A DNA stretch of 64,000 bases, from the NCBI GenBank assembly GCA_902702965.1, contig CACRXP010000087.1, positions 1,173,912 through 1,237,911 of the forward strand, read 5' to 3'. The position numbers and the translations under genes were made by a program. Shown piece after piece: positions 32,466 to 43,384 of the stretch (its first letter is position 1; each line of letters begins with the position of its first letter). The DNA is from Spirometra erinaceieuropaei (taxonomy: Eukaryota > Platyhelminthes > Cestoda > Diphyllobothriidea > Diphyllobothriidae). The notes under the pieces were generated by a model. That model made no database searches. It saw only the letters and a list, made by a program, of their open reading frames with translations, and had not been told where the DNA came from.

Positions 32466-32538
32466 AGCAAATAATCACGCTGGAGACGTGCAGACGAGTA
32501 CTGACCCCACTGCCAGTGTCAATGAGAGAAATTTCCGA
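32466..32538 (+). CDS. Candidate internal exon of an unrecognised host gene
   Basis: A 73-base exon bounded by a pyrimidine-containing acceptor (TTCACCTTTGCAG) and a perfect donor (A-GTAAGTATC). Two frames are open: one gives ANNHAGDVQTSTDPT..., leaving in phase 0; the other gives QIITLETCRRV..., leaving two bases over. No domain is visible. It lies just after a PLE-A remnant. The next plausible downstream exons are 32677-32873, 33963-34160 and 38008-38184. The splice signals are seen; coding function is inferred. Confidence 0.4.
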
Positions 32539-32676
32539 GTAAGTATCACGCTGACAACCAACATGGAAGTTGAGACGGCGTCACTAAAGGAAGTGAGTGT
32601 GGGCAAACAAGCAGTAGCGGTACAAACTACGACAATCACCACTGAATGCGGGAATCGATAATTTTTTGCAGGCAGA

Positions 32677-32873
32677 CAGCCGCATGGCAACTGCGCACAA
32701 CGCTTATGCACACCGTTGTATTTATCAGATTCTGTCTCTGACGATGCATCCTGGTGTGAATACGAAACTCCGGACAAAAACTGCTATTCTAGTGATCTGT
32801 CCTCCTTCGCGCCACTGCACTTCTATTGGCAAATCTCCGTAGATTTGCTGAGAAAACATTTGACCACTTGAAA
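32677..32873 (+). CDS. Candidate terminal exon (unrecognised)
   Basis: Acceptor region AATTTTTTGCAGGCAG offers two AGs four bases apart. From the second AG a frame reads QPHGNCAQRL, then an acidic stretch (DSVSDDASWCEYETPDKNC) and a hydrophobic end before TGA at 32871-32873. This frame fits the QIITLE frame of 32466-32538; the first AG fits the other frame with a different end. No family recognised. Confidence 0.28.
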
Positions 32874-33249
32874 TAAACGCGCCGTCCTACGAAACACGAC
32901 AGTAGAGGCGTAAGCCCAAGTTATTAAATTCAGCTTTAGCCAAGCCTCGATACAAGTACAATTCTGATGACCTCACCAGCCTGTCTTCGGCCTCCAAAAA
33001 GGCGATTATATGGGAGACCATAGTAATGGCGGCGCTGCTCTAAATTATTACCACCCAAACAGTGAACAAGCTTCGTCACGCCCATCTGGGTGGCCGTAGG
33101 ATCCCGACAGCGAGTGGGCCTACATCACCCAAATTTTAAATGAACTAAAGTGCACGACATCTTTATGCTGCTAAAGCAGATTGACTTTTGCCTAGTCAGC
33201 GTGTCCCATGCGTATATTGTCTTCGCATTCGTCTTCACAGCCAGTCGTA

Positions 33250-33690
33250 AAGGCTGATGGCCCAGGCTAGAAGCAGAACTTCGTCTGCTATGCCAGGATC
33301 AGCAAACCATGGCCCTCGCAGCATGGTGTGCGCTGGCAGCGCTCCCTGCCGGTGGATGTGCTTACGCTCCCGATGGTCATATAGGTCGTGAGCACGGCTG
33401 TCCAGTCATCCCCGTCGTCTTTCTGCCCCGATGTGGCGCTGTAGTTGTCAGTCAAAATCCTGGTCGAGTGTCTGTTGTCAGCCAGGGAAGCGTGGAGTTG
33501 TACGCCTAGATGCGGGTCCAGCCGCGCCATCCACCTGCACCCTCCCCCACCTCCGCTCTGCTTGACACCGGCCCCAGATGCGCAAGCGTACACTCACTTT
33601 AAACTAAGTCACGCGCAATTTACCGTCCCTGCTCTTACAGTGCTGTGGAACACACGGTGAACATAATCGAGCCGGACGGTCGGACTGTCG
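33250..33690 (+). mobile_element. LINE 3' module fragment
   Basis: Matches 19740-20180: AGCAAACCATGGCCCTC, then CCAGTCATCCCCGTC, AAAATCCTGGTCGAGTG, GCTTGACACCGGCCCCAG and the terminal GGTCGGACTGTCGT. Solitary, with no coding part. Confidence 0.65.
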
Positions 33691-33962
33691 TCTTAGCAGC
33701 GAGACCCACGGTCAGATTACGATGACATAAAAATAATCGGAAACACTGGCGTCGGTTGCGCAGTAGTTTGGCCAAAATGGGACCGTTAGGCACTTAGACA
33801 AGGGAAATACAAACAAGCCTTGTGGCCGACAAAGTTGCTTCGGAGTCCTGTCAGTTTCAGCCAAGCCGACCCACCAACTTGTCAGTTGCCCTGTGTTTGT
33901 CCGAACACAGTTAAAAGAGGCGGTTGGCTGACCGAACTTCTTTGAATATTTTTACTCTACAG

Positions 33963-34160
33963 CCCGACTGGTCCGAAGTGCGTATTTCACCCTGCATCAC
34001 ACAACGGCTATTTAGGGAGGCAAACAAGTTTTTTGCCCGACGTCGCTGCATACGGCGGACACAGGGTCCATTAGTTTACTTTAATTTTTCAAATCACCAG
34101 CGAGGACAGCCTCCGTATTTTACGAAGATTTCCCCCCTGAAAAACATCGAATTGTGTTGA
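33963..34160 (+). CDS. Candidate terminal exon (weak)
   Basis: The acceptor TTTTTACTCTACAG precedes a 65-codon frame (PDWSEVRISPCITQRLF...) ending at TGA. No domain and no nearby poly(A) signal recognised. Phase 0, so compatible with one frame of 32466-32538. Confidence 0.2.
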   Translation, partial: PDWSEVRISPCITQRLFREANKFFARRRCIRRTQGPLVYFNFSNHQRGQPPYFTKISPLKNIELC

Positions 34161-35035
34161 CAACAAATTATCGCTATCAGTGGTAAACAAAACGTCCATC
34201 TTCATTGCACTGTTCACCCCGCATGAGACCTGATTTAGTTTACGTGAGGAGGTTTTCATTTACGCATTTACGTCTGACGCAAATGCTTCTTGTTACTAAT
34301 TAATTCCAGAAAACCCTGACACGCGCGCTCTCTCTGTCGTGGCCAACGCCAACCTCAAGGGATGACGATATGCCGCCTTAAAACCCTAATTACAGTGATG
34401 GGTACTCCGTGTACTCAGTCAAAGAACATTACTCAAAGACTCTCTTACCCCCTAGCTCTATGGATCAAAAACAGCCGACCTCGTGTGGAAGATGAGTGTT
34501 GGAGACTTAATAATCCTCGAGACACCTATAAACATTGTTACTTTCGCACACTTCCATTCCTTCATATAGCTATATTGGCCTGACGAAGAATTCCCGAAAG
34601 CACGTGTTTGCCAACTTGACTTTTAAAGTGTAACATCGGACTATTTGCGGAATTCCGGTTTCATTGAGAGTTTTGGCAGTTTCATTCTTGCGCGAAATGT
34701 AAGACAATTCTTTATCCCGGGCGCGGGATTGACTTTTTTCACAAGTAACACTCAAGATTCTGTCGACTCTTTTCCATAGACAAACATCGCTTTAGGACTT
34801 GATATTTGCGTAAATTATATGTAAGTGCGGTAATTTAAGTCGGGAACTGATCGGAGATATCTTTTACAAAAATACCTTATGACGCAAGTTGTGCCACCCT
34901 GCGCTTAGTCGAGGCTTAGCAGCTTGACCCATATAGATTTTTGGTTCCGTATTCTGTCACTAATAAGGTCTCCATATTTTAAAAAATGATGATGTGGACG
35001 TTATAACCTGGACCACAAACTGGCAACACGGAGAC
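34161..35035. other. Mostly unannotated; PLE-B terminal motif at 34580-34620
   Basis: No gene. The block TATTGGCCTGACGAAGAATT ... CGAAAGCACG...TTGCCAACTT (34573-34622) is a third copy of the PLE-B 3' terminal motif, so the stretch upstream may be an old PLE-B tail. Confidence 0.5.
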
Positions 35036-35049
35036 TAGGTCAAAACTTA

Positions 35050-35436
35050 CAGCTTGCGGCTCACATCGGGGAAACTGGTCACAGCTTTGATTTTCAAGGA
35101 GCAGCCGTCTTAGGCAGGGGCACCTCAAGGACTGAGCGTCTCACACTTGGGGCTTGGTACTCAGATGCCAACTCCATCAACAGGCATCTAGACCTTCCTT
35201 CAGCCTATAAAGTCCTACGTCACTACATACACTGTGACGAAGACAAGACAATCATACGGAGCCTAAGAATGCCGAGCAAACACGGCCTGTCGACCACTTC
35301 ACCCAAAACGGGAACGCAAATGCAACCAACCCCAATTGAGGTGACGACACGTAATACAGGAGGCCACCAACAGGCGACGGCCAGTAGGCCAAGGCAGCGA
35401 AAGAAGAAAAAAATCGATCGGCCCAAGGCCAACTAA
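35050..35436 (+). pseudogene. PLE-C-related C-terminal fragment
   Basis: About 128 codons are open without an obvious start: QLAAHIGETGHSFDFQGAAV, then LGRGTSRTERLTLGAW, NSINRHLDLPSAYKVLRHY and a basic end (RQRKKKKIDRPKAN) before TAA. It matches the tail of the PLE-C protein (FDFDGA-x-VLGR, SINRSIDLPAPYEAVRHH), with alanine where PLE-C has its TAG. The GIY-YIG core and RT are gone. A degraded hammerhead-like block follows at about 35489-35525. Confidence 0.75.
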
Positions 35437-35488
35437 TGCGGCAGTCTATTCAAAAAAGTGCTGATCGATTTTTTTACTTGACGCTTTG

Positions 35489-35525
35489 ACATTGGAGAGC
35501 AGCCCCAGCTCTTCGAAACGTCAGC
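35489..35525 (+). ncRNA. Degraded hammerhead-like block of a PLE
   Basis: A 7-bp hairpin (GGAGAGC/GCTCTTC) followed by GAAACGTC, in the position of stem II and GAAA...GTC, but the CTGATGA box is lost. Confidence 0.4.
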
Positions 35526-36199
35526 CAGAAAAGTCCCCCGATCCGGTGAGCAATTCATTCTCCTCGGACCACCTCTTTTAAGGCTGGAACACTGGTGACT
35601 GAAATTAGGGTAAGAATGAAGTATAGGAACCGTTCTTTGTATAATTCACGTTCAAATCATTGCTGTTTATTTTTTTTGGATAGGCTGGATTACTGTACCA
35701 TAACGTTTTTGCAATTTCAATCGCCGCGCATATCCGCTTTTGGGGTAGACGGTTCTTCCACATGATTCGGCGAGGTTGATGCAATTACAACTAAAAGGCC
35801 ACGAAGGAGTCTGCGTGGACATTCGCAGCGCATGGCCTCTATAGTGGAACCGACTGCATTACAGACCGTCCAAACAATAAAATTAGTAAGCCTACTTAGC
35901 CACTTGCTGGATTAAGATAATAAAGAGGTGGCAAACAGGGCTCAAAACACGCGCAGGGAAGCGCGTTTGAAATGATGCCTGAAGTAACCGAGGCTGGCGT
36001 ATAGGTCCTCTTTTCCCCCGTGGCACAGTCAATTTGTGGATTAAAATGGCGAAGAAGGTGAAAACACGTGATATTTATAAAGTCAGCTTATTCACATCTG
36101 GCAGAATGTCCTTAGAAGGCTTAGACTTTGGCATCGGTCAAGTGGAGCTAAAGAAGCAAACCTCACGGCCGGATGTCGTTTGATAGCCCTTCTGAAGAA

Positions 36200-36500
36200 A
36201 GCAGACCCCAGCCACATCTAATGCGGGACTCGTGGTAATAGGGCTGTTTACAAGTGGGGCCAGTGAACGCACAGACGACGAGGTCAAGTAGTTGTATGCA
36301 AAAGAAAAGCTATTGGGAATATTCGGTTGTACTCTGAATGGGCGAGAAATAGTTGCGCCCACCCCTAACCCCAACCCCTAGCTCAAACCCCCTAATCCTA
36401 AATCCTAACCCCTAACCCTGACCTCTAACCCTAATCCCTAACCATAACCCCAGCAGTACTGTGTCTATCAGGCGGGGCTACCGAACCACATCTTACCAAC
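36200..36500 (+). repeat. Dispersed repeat T, copy 1, with telomere-like CCCTAA core
   Basis: Shares with 45385-45655 and 51828-52105 a first half (GTGGTAATAGGG...GTCAAGTAGTTGTATGCA...AAAAGAAAAGCTATTGGGA), a core of degenerate CCCTAA units (36355-36450) and a last block (AGTACTGTGTCTATCAGGCG...CATCTTACC). Confidence 0.75.
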
Positions 36501-37660
36501 CTCGCCTAAAATTCCAATCAAAATTTGTAGCTAGTAGGGAAATCTGCATAATTTTTCCCCTCCGTCTTTTAAGAAAGTCGGTAGGCTCACTTATCAAAAA
36601 AACCGACGTTTGCCAGTGCTTATGTTCGGAGTATGCCGTACCCTTCTTGTACACATGGAGAACCTTTGGTCGCGAAGTTAAGATATCTGAGTTGAGTAAT
36701 CCCCATGCTGGCTGGTACAACTGCAGCCACTACCTAAACGCGCGTCGTCACCCAGTGCCCTAGAATCAGTCCGTTTGCGTGCAGAAATCTCGCTCAGGGT
36801 AGAGATCACACAAGTTTATTTTTGTGACTGACTGGAAGTTGGAAAATGGTCTATTATTTGCAGCCACCTAAAGGGAAGACGACAGGATCTTTTTTCTGTG
36901 AATAAGGAGGACTTTAAAGCCTCAAGACAATGCCGGTAAGCATTCATAGTGATGTAAGGGAGGAAGGTATGACAAAAAACGAGATCAACCTTTCAATAAT
37001 TTACAGTGATCAGGATCCCATCAGTTTCTGCTTCAAAAACGACGTCTGAGCCCGGCCACGCCTTTTATGGCAGATTTAGCCGGGACAGTAGACTTTTCTG
37101 GCCGATATTCTCTGACTGTAACAATTATATGAAAGATGCCCCGTGTTAGTCTGTACAACTTAACCAGCCGGGAGATGCATTTTTATTCTCTAGGTCCAAT
37201 GATTTAATCACAGCCGACAGAAGTCCGTTTGTCTCACGTCAACTGCGAAGGAAAGGACTCCGATTCGGGTTAAAAAAGGGATCTTCTGAATTGCATTCAT
37301 CAGTCAGGCCCAAAATAAGCTCATCCCTTGGCGTCTGAGGACTTGATCTAGAGCCCTTACAGGCAGTTTCATGGCAAACAGTATTATCGGCAGATGCAAG
37401 AGCGATTGGAGTGCGATTTTTTAACTTGCTAATGGTCTTTCGCAAGCCGTACCCGCGTCCCATAACCTGGTCGGTGAATTGCCTGCTTGAGATACACAAT
37501 ATTTACGATCACACCCGATAGAAAAACGGGGCAAGATCTTATTTCGTGGCTCCATCTGTTAGGGGTAAGGGGTTGATGATTAGAGTTAGGGGTCAGGGTT
37601 GAGGTTAGGGTTTAGGCTGGGACTTGTCTACTGCAGGCACGGGTACGATGTAAGATCCGA
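36501..37660. other. Unannotated stretch
   Basis: No supported gene. A TTAGGG-like degenerate tract lies at 37560-37615. Open frames at 36461-36763 (plus) and 36493-36720 (minus) overlap in antisense and the former begins inside repeat T, so neither is called. Confidence 0.5.
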
Positions 37661-37665
37661 CTGAC

Positions 37666-37745
37666 AACAGGTCTGTGGTTCGGTGGTAGGGCATTAGTTT
37701 TAATAACGTTCAACGACAAATGAATCTAAATTCGAATCCGGGACC
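37666..37745 (+). repeat. tRNA-derived SINE head
   Basis: TGGTTCGGTGGTAGGGC resembles a tRNA A box and AATTCGAATCC a B box, about 55 bases apart. It does not fold into a full tRNA and has non-tRNA sequence on both sides. Confidence 0.45.
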
Positions 37746-38007
37746 CTGCAAGCCTAAGAATGGTCACGGGTACCAGCCAATGTTCAATAAGATAAAAAAG
37801 ACCATCCAAGCCTCTCTCATGTTTTTTTTTATTCGATAGCTTCCCGGGAAAACGGTTCAGCTCTTTTTTTATCGCAGAAAAACTGGTCAAAGGGAAACTG
37901 TTGTCGAATTTAACCGATTTATGTGAACTGTGTTGGCCGGGAAGATCTCCCCCCCTCCTCCTTGACAGATCCCGCCATTGAACTGGGGTTTTCAGTTCAT
38001 CTTTCAG

Positions 38008-38184
38008 GTGAGAGTTTTCAGTGCTGCTGTCCACGGCAAACTAATGGGTGATCTATCTCAGCTCACCAATTTACAATCTGTCCTGGACAAATTAAAGTTG
38101 CTGCAAACACTGTTGCAGGATGATTTTTCAGGCCACCTTATAAATTCGCCTGAGCATCATGAACATCCCACAAGCCAAATTTAG
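38008..38184 (+). CDS. Candidate terminal exon with leucine-rich helix (unrecognised)
   Basis: Acceptor TTTTCAGTTCATCTTTCAG, then 58 codons to TAG: VRVFSAAVHGKLMG, DLSQLTNLQSVLDKLKLLQT (heptad-like leucines, likely amphipathic helix or coiled coil) and a polar tail. A poly(A) signal AATAAA lies at 38375-38380, about 190 bases after the stop. Phase 0 at the acceptor is compatible with the exon 32466-32538. No homologue recognised. Confidence 0.4.
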   Translation: MRVFSAAVHGKLMGDLSQLTNLQSVLDKLKLLQTLLQDDFSGHLINSPEHHEHPTSQI

Positions 38185-38374
38185 GATACATTTTAGGCAG
38201 AGATGGTGGGAAAATCACTGGCGATTATGGATTCAGCTTAACTTCCCTCAAATGGAGGGCCTAAGTCTTAACTGCCAATGCAAAATTGATTAAATAATGG
38301 TGGAGGCAGAATTAGATGCGGCAGGCTTTTAGTATATTACTTGCTAAAATCGTCATCTTGAAAGCCGTTCATTT

Positions 38375-38380
38375 AATAAA
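38375..38380 (+). promoter_or_regulatory. Poly(A) signal AATAAA
   Basis: Canonical hexamer downstream of the candidate terminal exon 38008-38184. Confidence 0.35.
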
Positions 38381-38571
38381 ATCATGATTTCTCGGTCGTG
38401 AATTCAATGCCAAAGAGGTCGCCGAGTCTTCAACAAATGAGTCAAATTTGCTGTTCAATATCTGCAGAAAACGTCTTCTAGTTCATATTCATTCTCTCCT
38501 CATAAGTTTCAACTGCGACAGAGTTTGCAAACAAAACAACTTATCTCGAATGATCAAAAATTCAAACTCAC

Positions 38572-38635
38572 GGCTACCAGATTTTGACCAGTGCCCAAAT
38601 GAATTAATCATGATCCGAAACCTCAAAATGTGCTG
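38572..38635 (-). CDS. Candidate internal exon, minus strand (weak)
   Basis: Acceptor CTCCCTCCTGCTTAG and donor GCC-GTGAGT enclose 64 bases with one open frame (QHILRFRIMINSFGHWSKSG). No partner exon identified. Confidence 0.2.
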
Positions 38636-38639
38636 CTAA

Positions 38640-39040
38640 GCAGGAGGGAGTTTTGTTGTTTCTGACCACAGTCTTCGTAAAACGCAAAAATGTCTCAAAT
38701 AAATTCACACAAGAAGGCGTGTTAAGCTTCCATAGAATGCTCTCCCGTTACCTAAAGTGTCCTATTTTGGTAAGATACTCTCTTAGGAACACCTAGGTTC
38801 GAATATTTTATGGCGCTGCTGAATTTGGAAAATAAATTTCTATACGTCCTAACGTCCTCTAACCGCATGATAGTGCGTTTCGACCAAAGACCGTTTCTTA
38901 ATTTACTTTATGTTGCTATTGTGGAACATCCTGACTTAAGTGAAATATTAAAATATACCTCGAAGATGTGTGTTTCGTAATCTGACCTAAAAATATGCGG
39001 ATGTTAACTAGCAGACGTTCCTCCTAATGGGCAGAATAGC
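38640..39040. other. Unannotated stretch
   Basis: Nothing recognised. Confidence 0.5.
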
Positions 39041-39044
39041 ATTA

Positions 39045-39190
39045 CTGATAAACACAGGGGAGACTGGCACTTCCGTTTCTGAATTAGCGGCTTTCCTCAG
39101 CCAGTCGTACCGAATCCCATGTTTTGCAGTCCCTAAGGCTCCATACCGCGACCCGTTGGTTAGAAGTCTAATACCCTAACCTTCCGACCA
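39045..39190 (-). mobile_element. tRNA-derived SINE, degenerate
   Basis: Reverse-complement relative of the SINE at 55240-55506: AACACAGGGGAGACTGGCA...CTTCCGTTTCTG...TCAGCCAGTCGTACCGAA, then a TTAGAAGTCTAA block from the tRNA-like head. Confidence 0.6.
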
Positions 39191-39302
39191 CGATCTCGTT
39201 GTCCTTCTGGTCGTGATCGGCTTTATTAATAATAGTAGAGGAAAGAGACACTCTTAAATTGCGTTCCGGGACACACTCGTCCCGTCGCGTACAGAGTTTC
39301 TA

Positions 39303-40289
39303 GAGTAGGTGGGCTAACTCATGAAATGTCAACTGAAATTTCGAAATTCGTTTTCGTTTCGAAACGATCAATCAAGTAGGGTTGTAAAGCCAATCATTGT
39401 ACGGCATAATTCTATCATATTTCAGTTACGAAAGGTTGCCGGCTTTCGGAGGAACTTCCATCCGGCTTCATGCAAAAACTACACTATGAAAAAACGACTA
39501 CATCATAGGCATGAATCTTTGTCATTGATTTTCGATGCCCTTAAAGGTCCAGTTGTATTTCATAAAAAGCATGCGTAAAATATTCATTCTTTTGCACATT
39601 CGGTAGAAAATTACGTTTTCTGTCCATTTTATACCCGAAGGCGGAACATAATTCGGTTTTATAAAAGTTTCTAAATGTGAGACTTTTTAGTACCGTGAAA
39701 TGGCCGTTCATAAATCGTCATGTCTCTGCAGTTACCAATGTGACTTGTAAAGTAAACAATATGGATCAAATTCACTGCTAAAGTTTGTGAAGTCCATATA
39801 GTCTCCTCGTAATGCCGTAGAAAATGTTTGATTTTCGTACGCGGAAAATATACGGCTTGTAGTTTGGAAACCTTGAATCCAAGTGTAACAGTAGAGCGGG
39901 TTCACAATTATTCTGGAATAAGTAAAGTTTTTGCAAACCAAATTATAACCTTCCTTCGAGTATTGATTGGACGAAGACGTAATTGTCTACCGACTAAGCG
40001 AAAGAATGAATATTTTTACGCATGTTTCCATGAAATATAATTGAATTTTAATGGACATCGGAAATCAATTAGAAAAATACACGCTGTTTATGTGATAATT
40101 TGTTACAGAGTATAGTTTTTTCATGTAGTGGCAAAGAAGTTCTTTCGAAAGCTGGCATCCTGAGGTAACTGAAATTTTATAGAATTTTGTTGCAGGCTGA
40201 GTACTTTTACAACCCAACTTAATTAATCTTTTCGAACAAAACGCATTTCGGAATTTCGGTTGACATTTTATGAGTTAGACCACCTACTG
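39303..40289 (+). mobile_element. Foldback element FB3 (987 bp), best example
   Basis: The first about 400 bases and the last about 400 bases are inverted relatives of each other throughout, leaving a short centre. Ends: GAGTAGGTGGGCTAACTCAT after TA (39301-39302), and the reverse ...ATGAGTTAGACCACCTACTG before TA (40290-40291). The TA target and CAGT-like ends suggest a non-autonomous relative of Tc1/mariner-type elements (inference). No coding frame is conserved between copies. Confidence 0.8.
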
Positions 40290-41024
40290 TACCTCGATAT
40301 CCACTAACAGCCATTCAGTTGCACGACTGAAACGTGCTTACAGAGACGTATTACCGAAAAAGCAAGGGAGACTTGGATGGCTAATGGGGTTTACATGTTG
40401 GAAAGTGGATTTAGTTTTTAGGTTAGGGTGATGATCTAAAGTTAGGACTTCAGGTTATTTTCAGGCCTAAATTTTATGATTATGATTTATGGTTAGGGTT
40501 GAGGTCATTTTGAACCGAGTTCCTACAACTTTCATGTACGGCTTCTATCCAATTGTGCAATCTCTTGGGAGGTTCAGTTCCGATTACCTTTACAGGTCAA
40601 TCACCATTATTCTTATCGAAGTTGGTTTTTACTTGGTTTTAACAGCAACTATTTTTATTGCGCGCTGCTTACACTGATATGTTAGTACTCATTAGAATAA
40701 ACTGGCCCATCTGCCTTTAATGCATTCGTTTTTTTCTTAGTTTTTGCATATCCTTCCATGTTTTCCGTAGCCCTACCCGTAAAATCCCTGTTACCGCGGT
40801 TCCCGTATTGGACGCTCCTGAGCTTCTCCATTTACTAGCAGCATCGTGTTAACGAGCTCTGCTAGGTTAACTTACGCACCTCAAATAGAATGCTTCCGAA
40901 GGTCAGCAGTTTAGATAGGATAGAATGCTCCTTCCGGGTGGAGGGAGGTCAAGAGAGATTCTGGTTAGTTAGGTGACGGCAAGCCAAAAAATGTTGGATC
41001 ATATAACTGCCAGGTGATATGAAT
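40290..41024. other. Unannotated stretch with TTAGGG-like tract
   Basis: Degenerate TTAGGG-type units at 40410-40510; nothing else recognised. Confidence 0.5.
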
Positions 41025-41326
41025 TGCTACCAAATGATTAAGAAAAAGCAGATCTTTGTACATGTTTTCCATATTTGGACTTATATGACCATCGAAAATC
41101 AATGTGAAAAAATGTATGCTACTTATATAGTCATTTTTTACCGAGTGCGGTTTCTACAGGAGGTCATGAAGAAATGCATTCAAAAGCCAACATTCTGGCG
41201 AGTCTTAAATATTATGGGAGTAAGCCGCAGTTTGGGCAACATTACAACCCCACCTCAGTAATCCTTCCTAATCGAAAACACAGTTCAGAATTTCGGGTAA
41301 CATTTCATGAGATCGCTCACTGACTG
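41025..41326 (+). mobile_element. Foldback element FB4, right arm only
   Basis: Matches the right arm of FB1 (for example ATTTTTTACCGAGTGCGGTT, TCATGAGATCGCTCACTGACTG). Confidence 0.65.
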
Positions 41327-41339
41327 TCCGTGGAATGAT

Positions 41340-41660
41340 CATAGTGACGAAGACAAGGGCGACTGGAATGGCTAGTTCTGGCTTATTAACCGTTACCAGT
41401 CAGCCATGTCCACCCGGATTTGCTACTTCTGGTCGTAGTTTCCTCTACCATAATTAAAACACCCGATCCTAACAGACAGAACAATGAGGTCTTGGCTCGC
41501 AGGTAGCGGTAATAGACTTATAGCCAACAGAATGCGGGTTATAACTTCAGAAGTCGCAAACCTAAGGGTTGGGTATACCTGGATAATGGCGGCTAATAAG
41601 CCAAAAGCGGCTATTCCAGTATCCCCTTAGCTTTGCCAGCATACACATTCTGCAATGGTG
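41340..41660. mobile_element. Two SINE fragments in opposite orientation
   Basis: 41340-41420 is a minus-strand SINE body (GACGAAGACAAGGGCGACTG...). 41530-41640 is a plus-strand body (GGGTTGGGTATACCTGG...GCTATTCCAGTATCCC). Confidence 0.55.
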
Positions 41661-42159
41661 GTCCTCAGAAAGGCAGAACACCTACGTGAACGTTGTCCTT
41701 TGAATACCTGCTCGACCAATCGTCATATCGAGCTGCCTGAAGCCTGCTCGTTTTGTGTCACAATCTGACGGGTGTTAGACATTCAAGCAAAATTCGGCCA
41801 ACATTTTCTAGCCAGCAGTGAGGACTCCGAGACGAAAGCTACGTCAAAGCAATAATAAGTGCTGTGAGTGACCGTTTGATCGTCACAAGCGACAAGGACT
41901 ACCGCTGTTTCATAGGGCGGGTGCATGAATGACATCTGAGTGCATATTCCTCCACTAAATTACGTTGTGTTTGCCGCACGCCAGTGTTAAGGTTAGCATG
42001 CTCTAATGGCATCTTATGACCGTTTAGGTGAGGATAGGGTCTGTAACCCCCTGGGTGGTGTAATGCGGTCCCAAAGTGCAACGGGGCGGGCGAGCCCCGT
42101 AGCGCAATCGGTGAGCGTCGCTCTTCAATTATATATACCCTATCCCGACCGACAATACA

Positions 42160-42500
42160 CGGAGCCCGTGGCTCAGTGGTTAGTTCGTTAGACTTCTGAC
42201 CAGCAGATGGCGAATCGGGTATGGCTGGCGGACGACGGCCGACAAGCCAGAAACGGCCACTTCGACCCCCTTGTCTTTGTCGATAATCCTACCGTGAACA
42301 CTTGTCATGAGGACTCGTGTAGTTGTTTGCATGCGCCAAGGGATCGCGAGATCGAGTCTCAGGTGTTCAACACTTCGGGGTTGGGTATGACTGGCTGACG
42401 ACAGCTAGTAAACCAGGAATGGCCATTCCATTCTCCACTGTCTTTGTAGGTGACGCTGTTATGCGGTTCGTAACGGTTTACCGACAAGTGAGTCATTTGG
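42160..42500 (+). mobile_element. Two tRNA-derived SINEs in tandem
   Basis: The first begins GCCCGTGGCTCAGTGGTTAG, an A-box-like start, with a reduced B box (GGCGAATCGGG). The second (42318-42500) has CGCGAGATCGAGTCTCAGG and the body GGGTTGGGTATGACTGGCTG...CATTCCATTCTCCACTGTC. Both share the family body seen at 47085-47335. Confidence 0.65.
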
Positions 42501-43384
42501 CAGGCAGCTTTTGATTTTTACTAGCGTTCCTAACATCAAAGTTGCTCGGATCGGGTTAAAGGTCAAGGTTGAAGATACTGTTGGATTCAGGGTTAGTATT
42601 AGGTGTGGGTTTTTTTCTAGGGCTTAGGTTTTCAGGCTTGGGTTACAGTCTGCACTTACGGTCAAGACCAGGGCTGTGGTTTAGGATAAGGATATGGAGT
42701 TTGGACTAGGTTTTCAGGGTTTGCATTAGGGAGTTAAGACCCAGAGTTAAGGTTGGTGTTACAGTTGCGTTTTTCCTAAATCTTTACGGGTTAAGGGTTA
42801 GGGTTGCCTATTACAGCCATAGAAATGGTTGACGTTAGGGCCACAGTTTACTGCGGGCTGCCCAGGGGGTTACATACAGTACCCTTGCCGTCATTGCGAC
42901 GTGGGTGCAGTGGTTGACAAAGGCGCATAGCACGTCAACGCTCTCCATAAGTCACCTGGGCTCCAACCCTACATGTAACAGGCTTCAGTAGGAAGGTCTC
43001 TGATTCTAGCACGAGTGACAAACCCATAGAGTTGGGTCTAAGAAGGAACTGTTACCCTTTAAAACCTCATTTCCGAGTTTTGCGTCCAGTTTTACCTTCA
43101 GATAACACTCTAGGTCACAACTTAGAGTGTACCATGATATTTTTAAGGCACGCCCGGTTTTTGTTAATGAGGCGACCTAACGCTTGATCCGAGGTTACTC
43201 GATGGAGTGATGCATGCCATAAGACAGTCCAGCGTCTAATCTTGTCTAACGAAGCAGCGAAATCGTCCGACTCAACGTATCTAATGTACCCAGAAGCTGT
43301 CTGACAAACCACATTCACACTGGCACCATCGTTTTACGTAATGCGCTCCCGGTTTGCCACCACCAGTAGGCTTTATAAGGCGAC
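42501..43384. other. Unannotated stretch with long degenerate TTAGGG tract
   Basis: 42540-42850 consists largely of diverged GGTTAGGG-like units. No gene recognised in the rest. Confidence 0.5.

Noticed and set aside
35223..35432. Minus-strand open frame with hydrophobic segments
   Set aside because: Antisense of the PLE-C-related C-terminal frame at 35050-35436.
36461..36763. 100-codon open frame on the plus strand
   Set aside because: It begins inside the right end of repeat T and overlaps an antisense open frame; no domain recognised.
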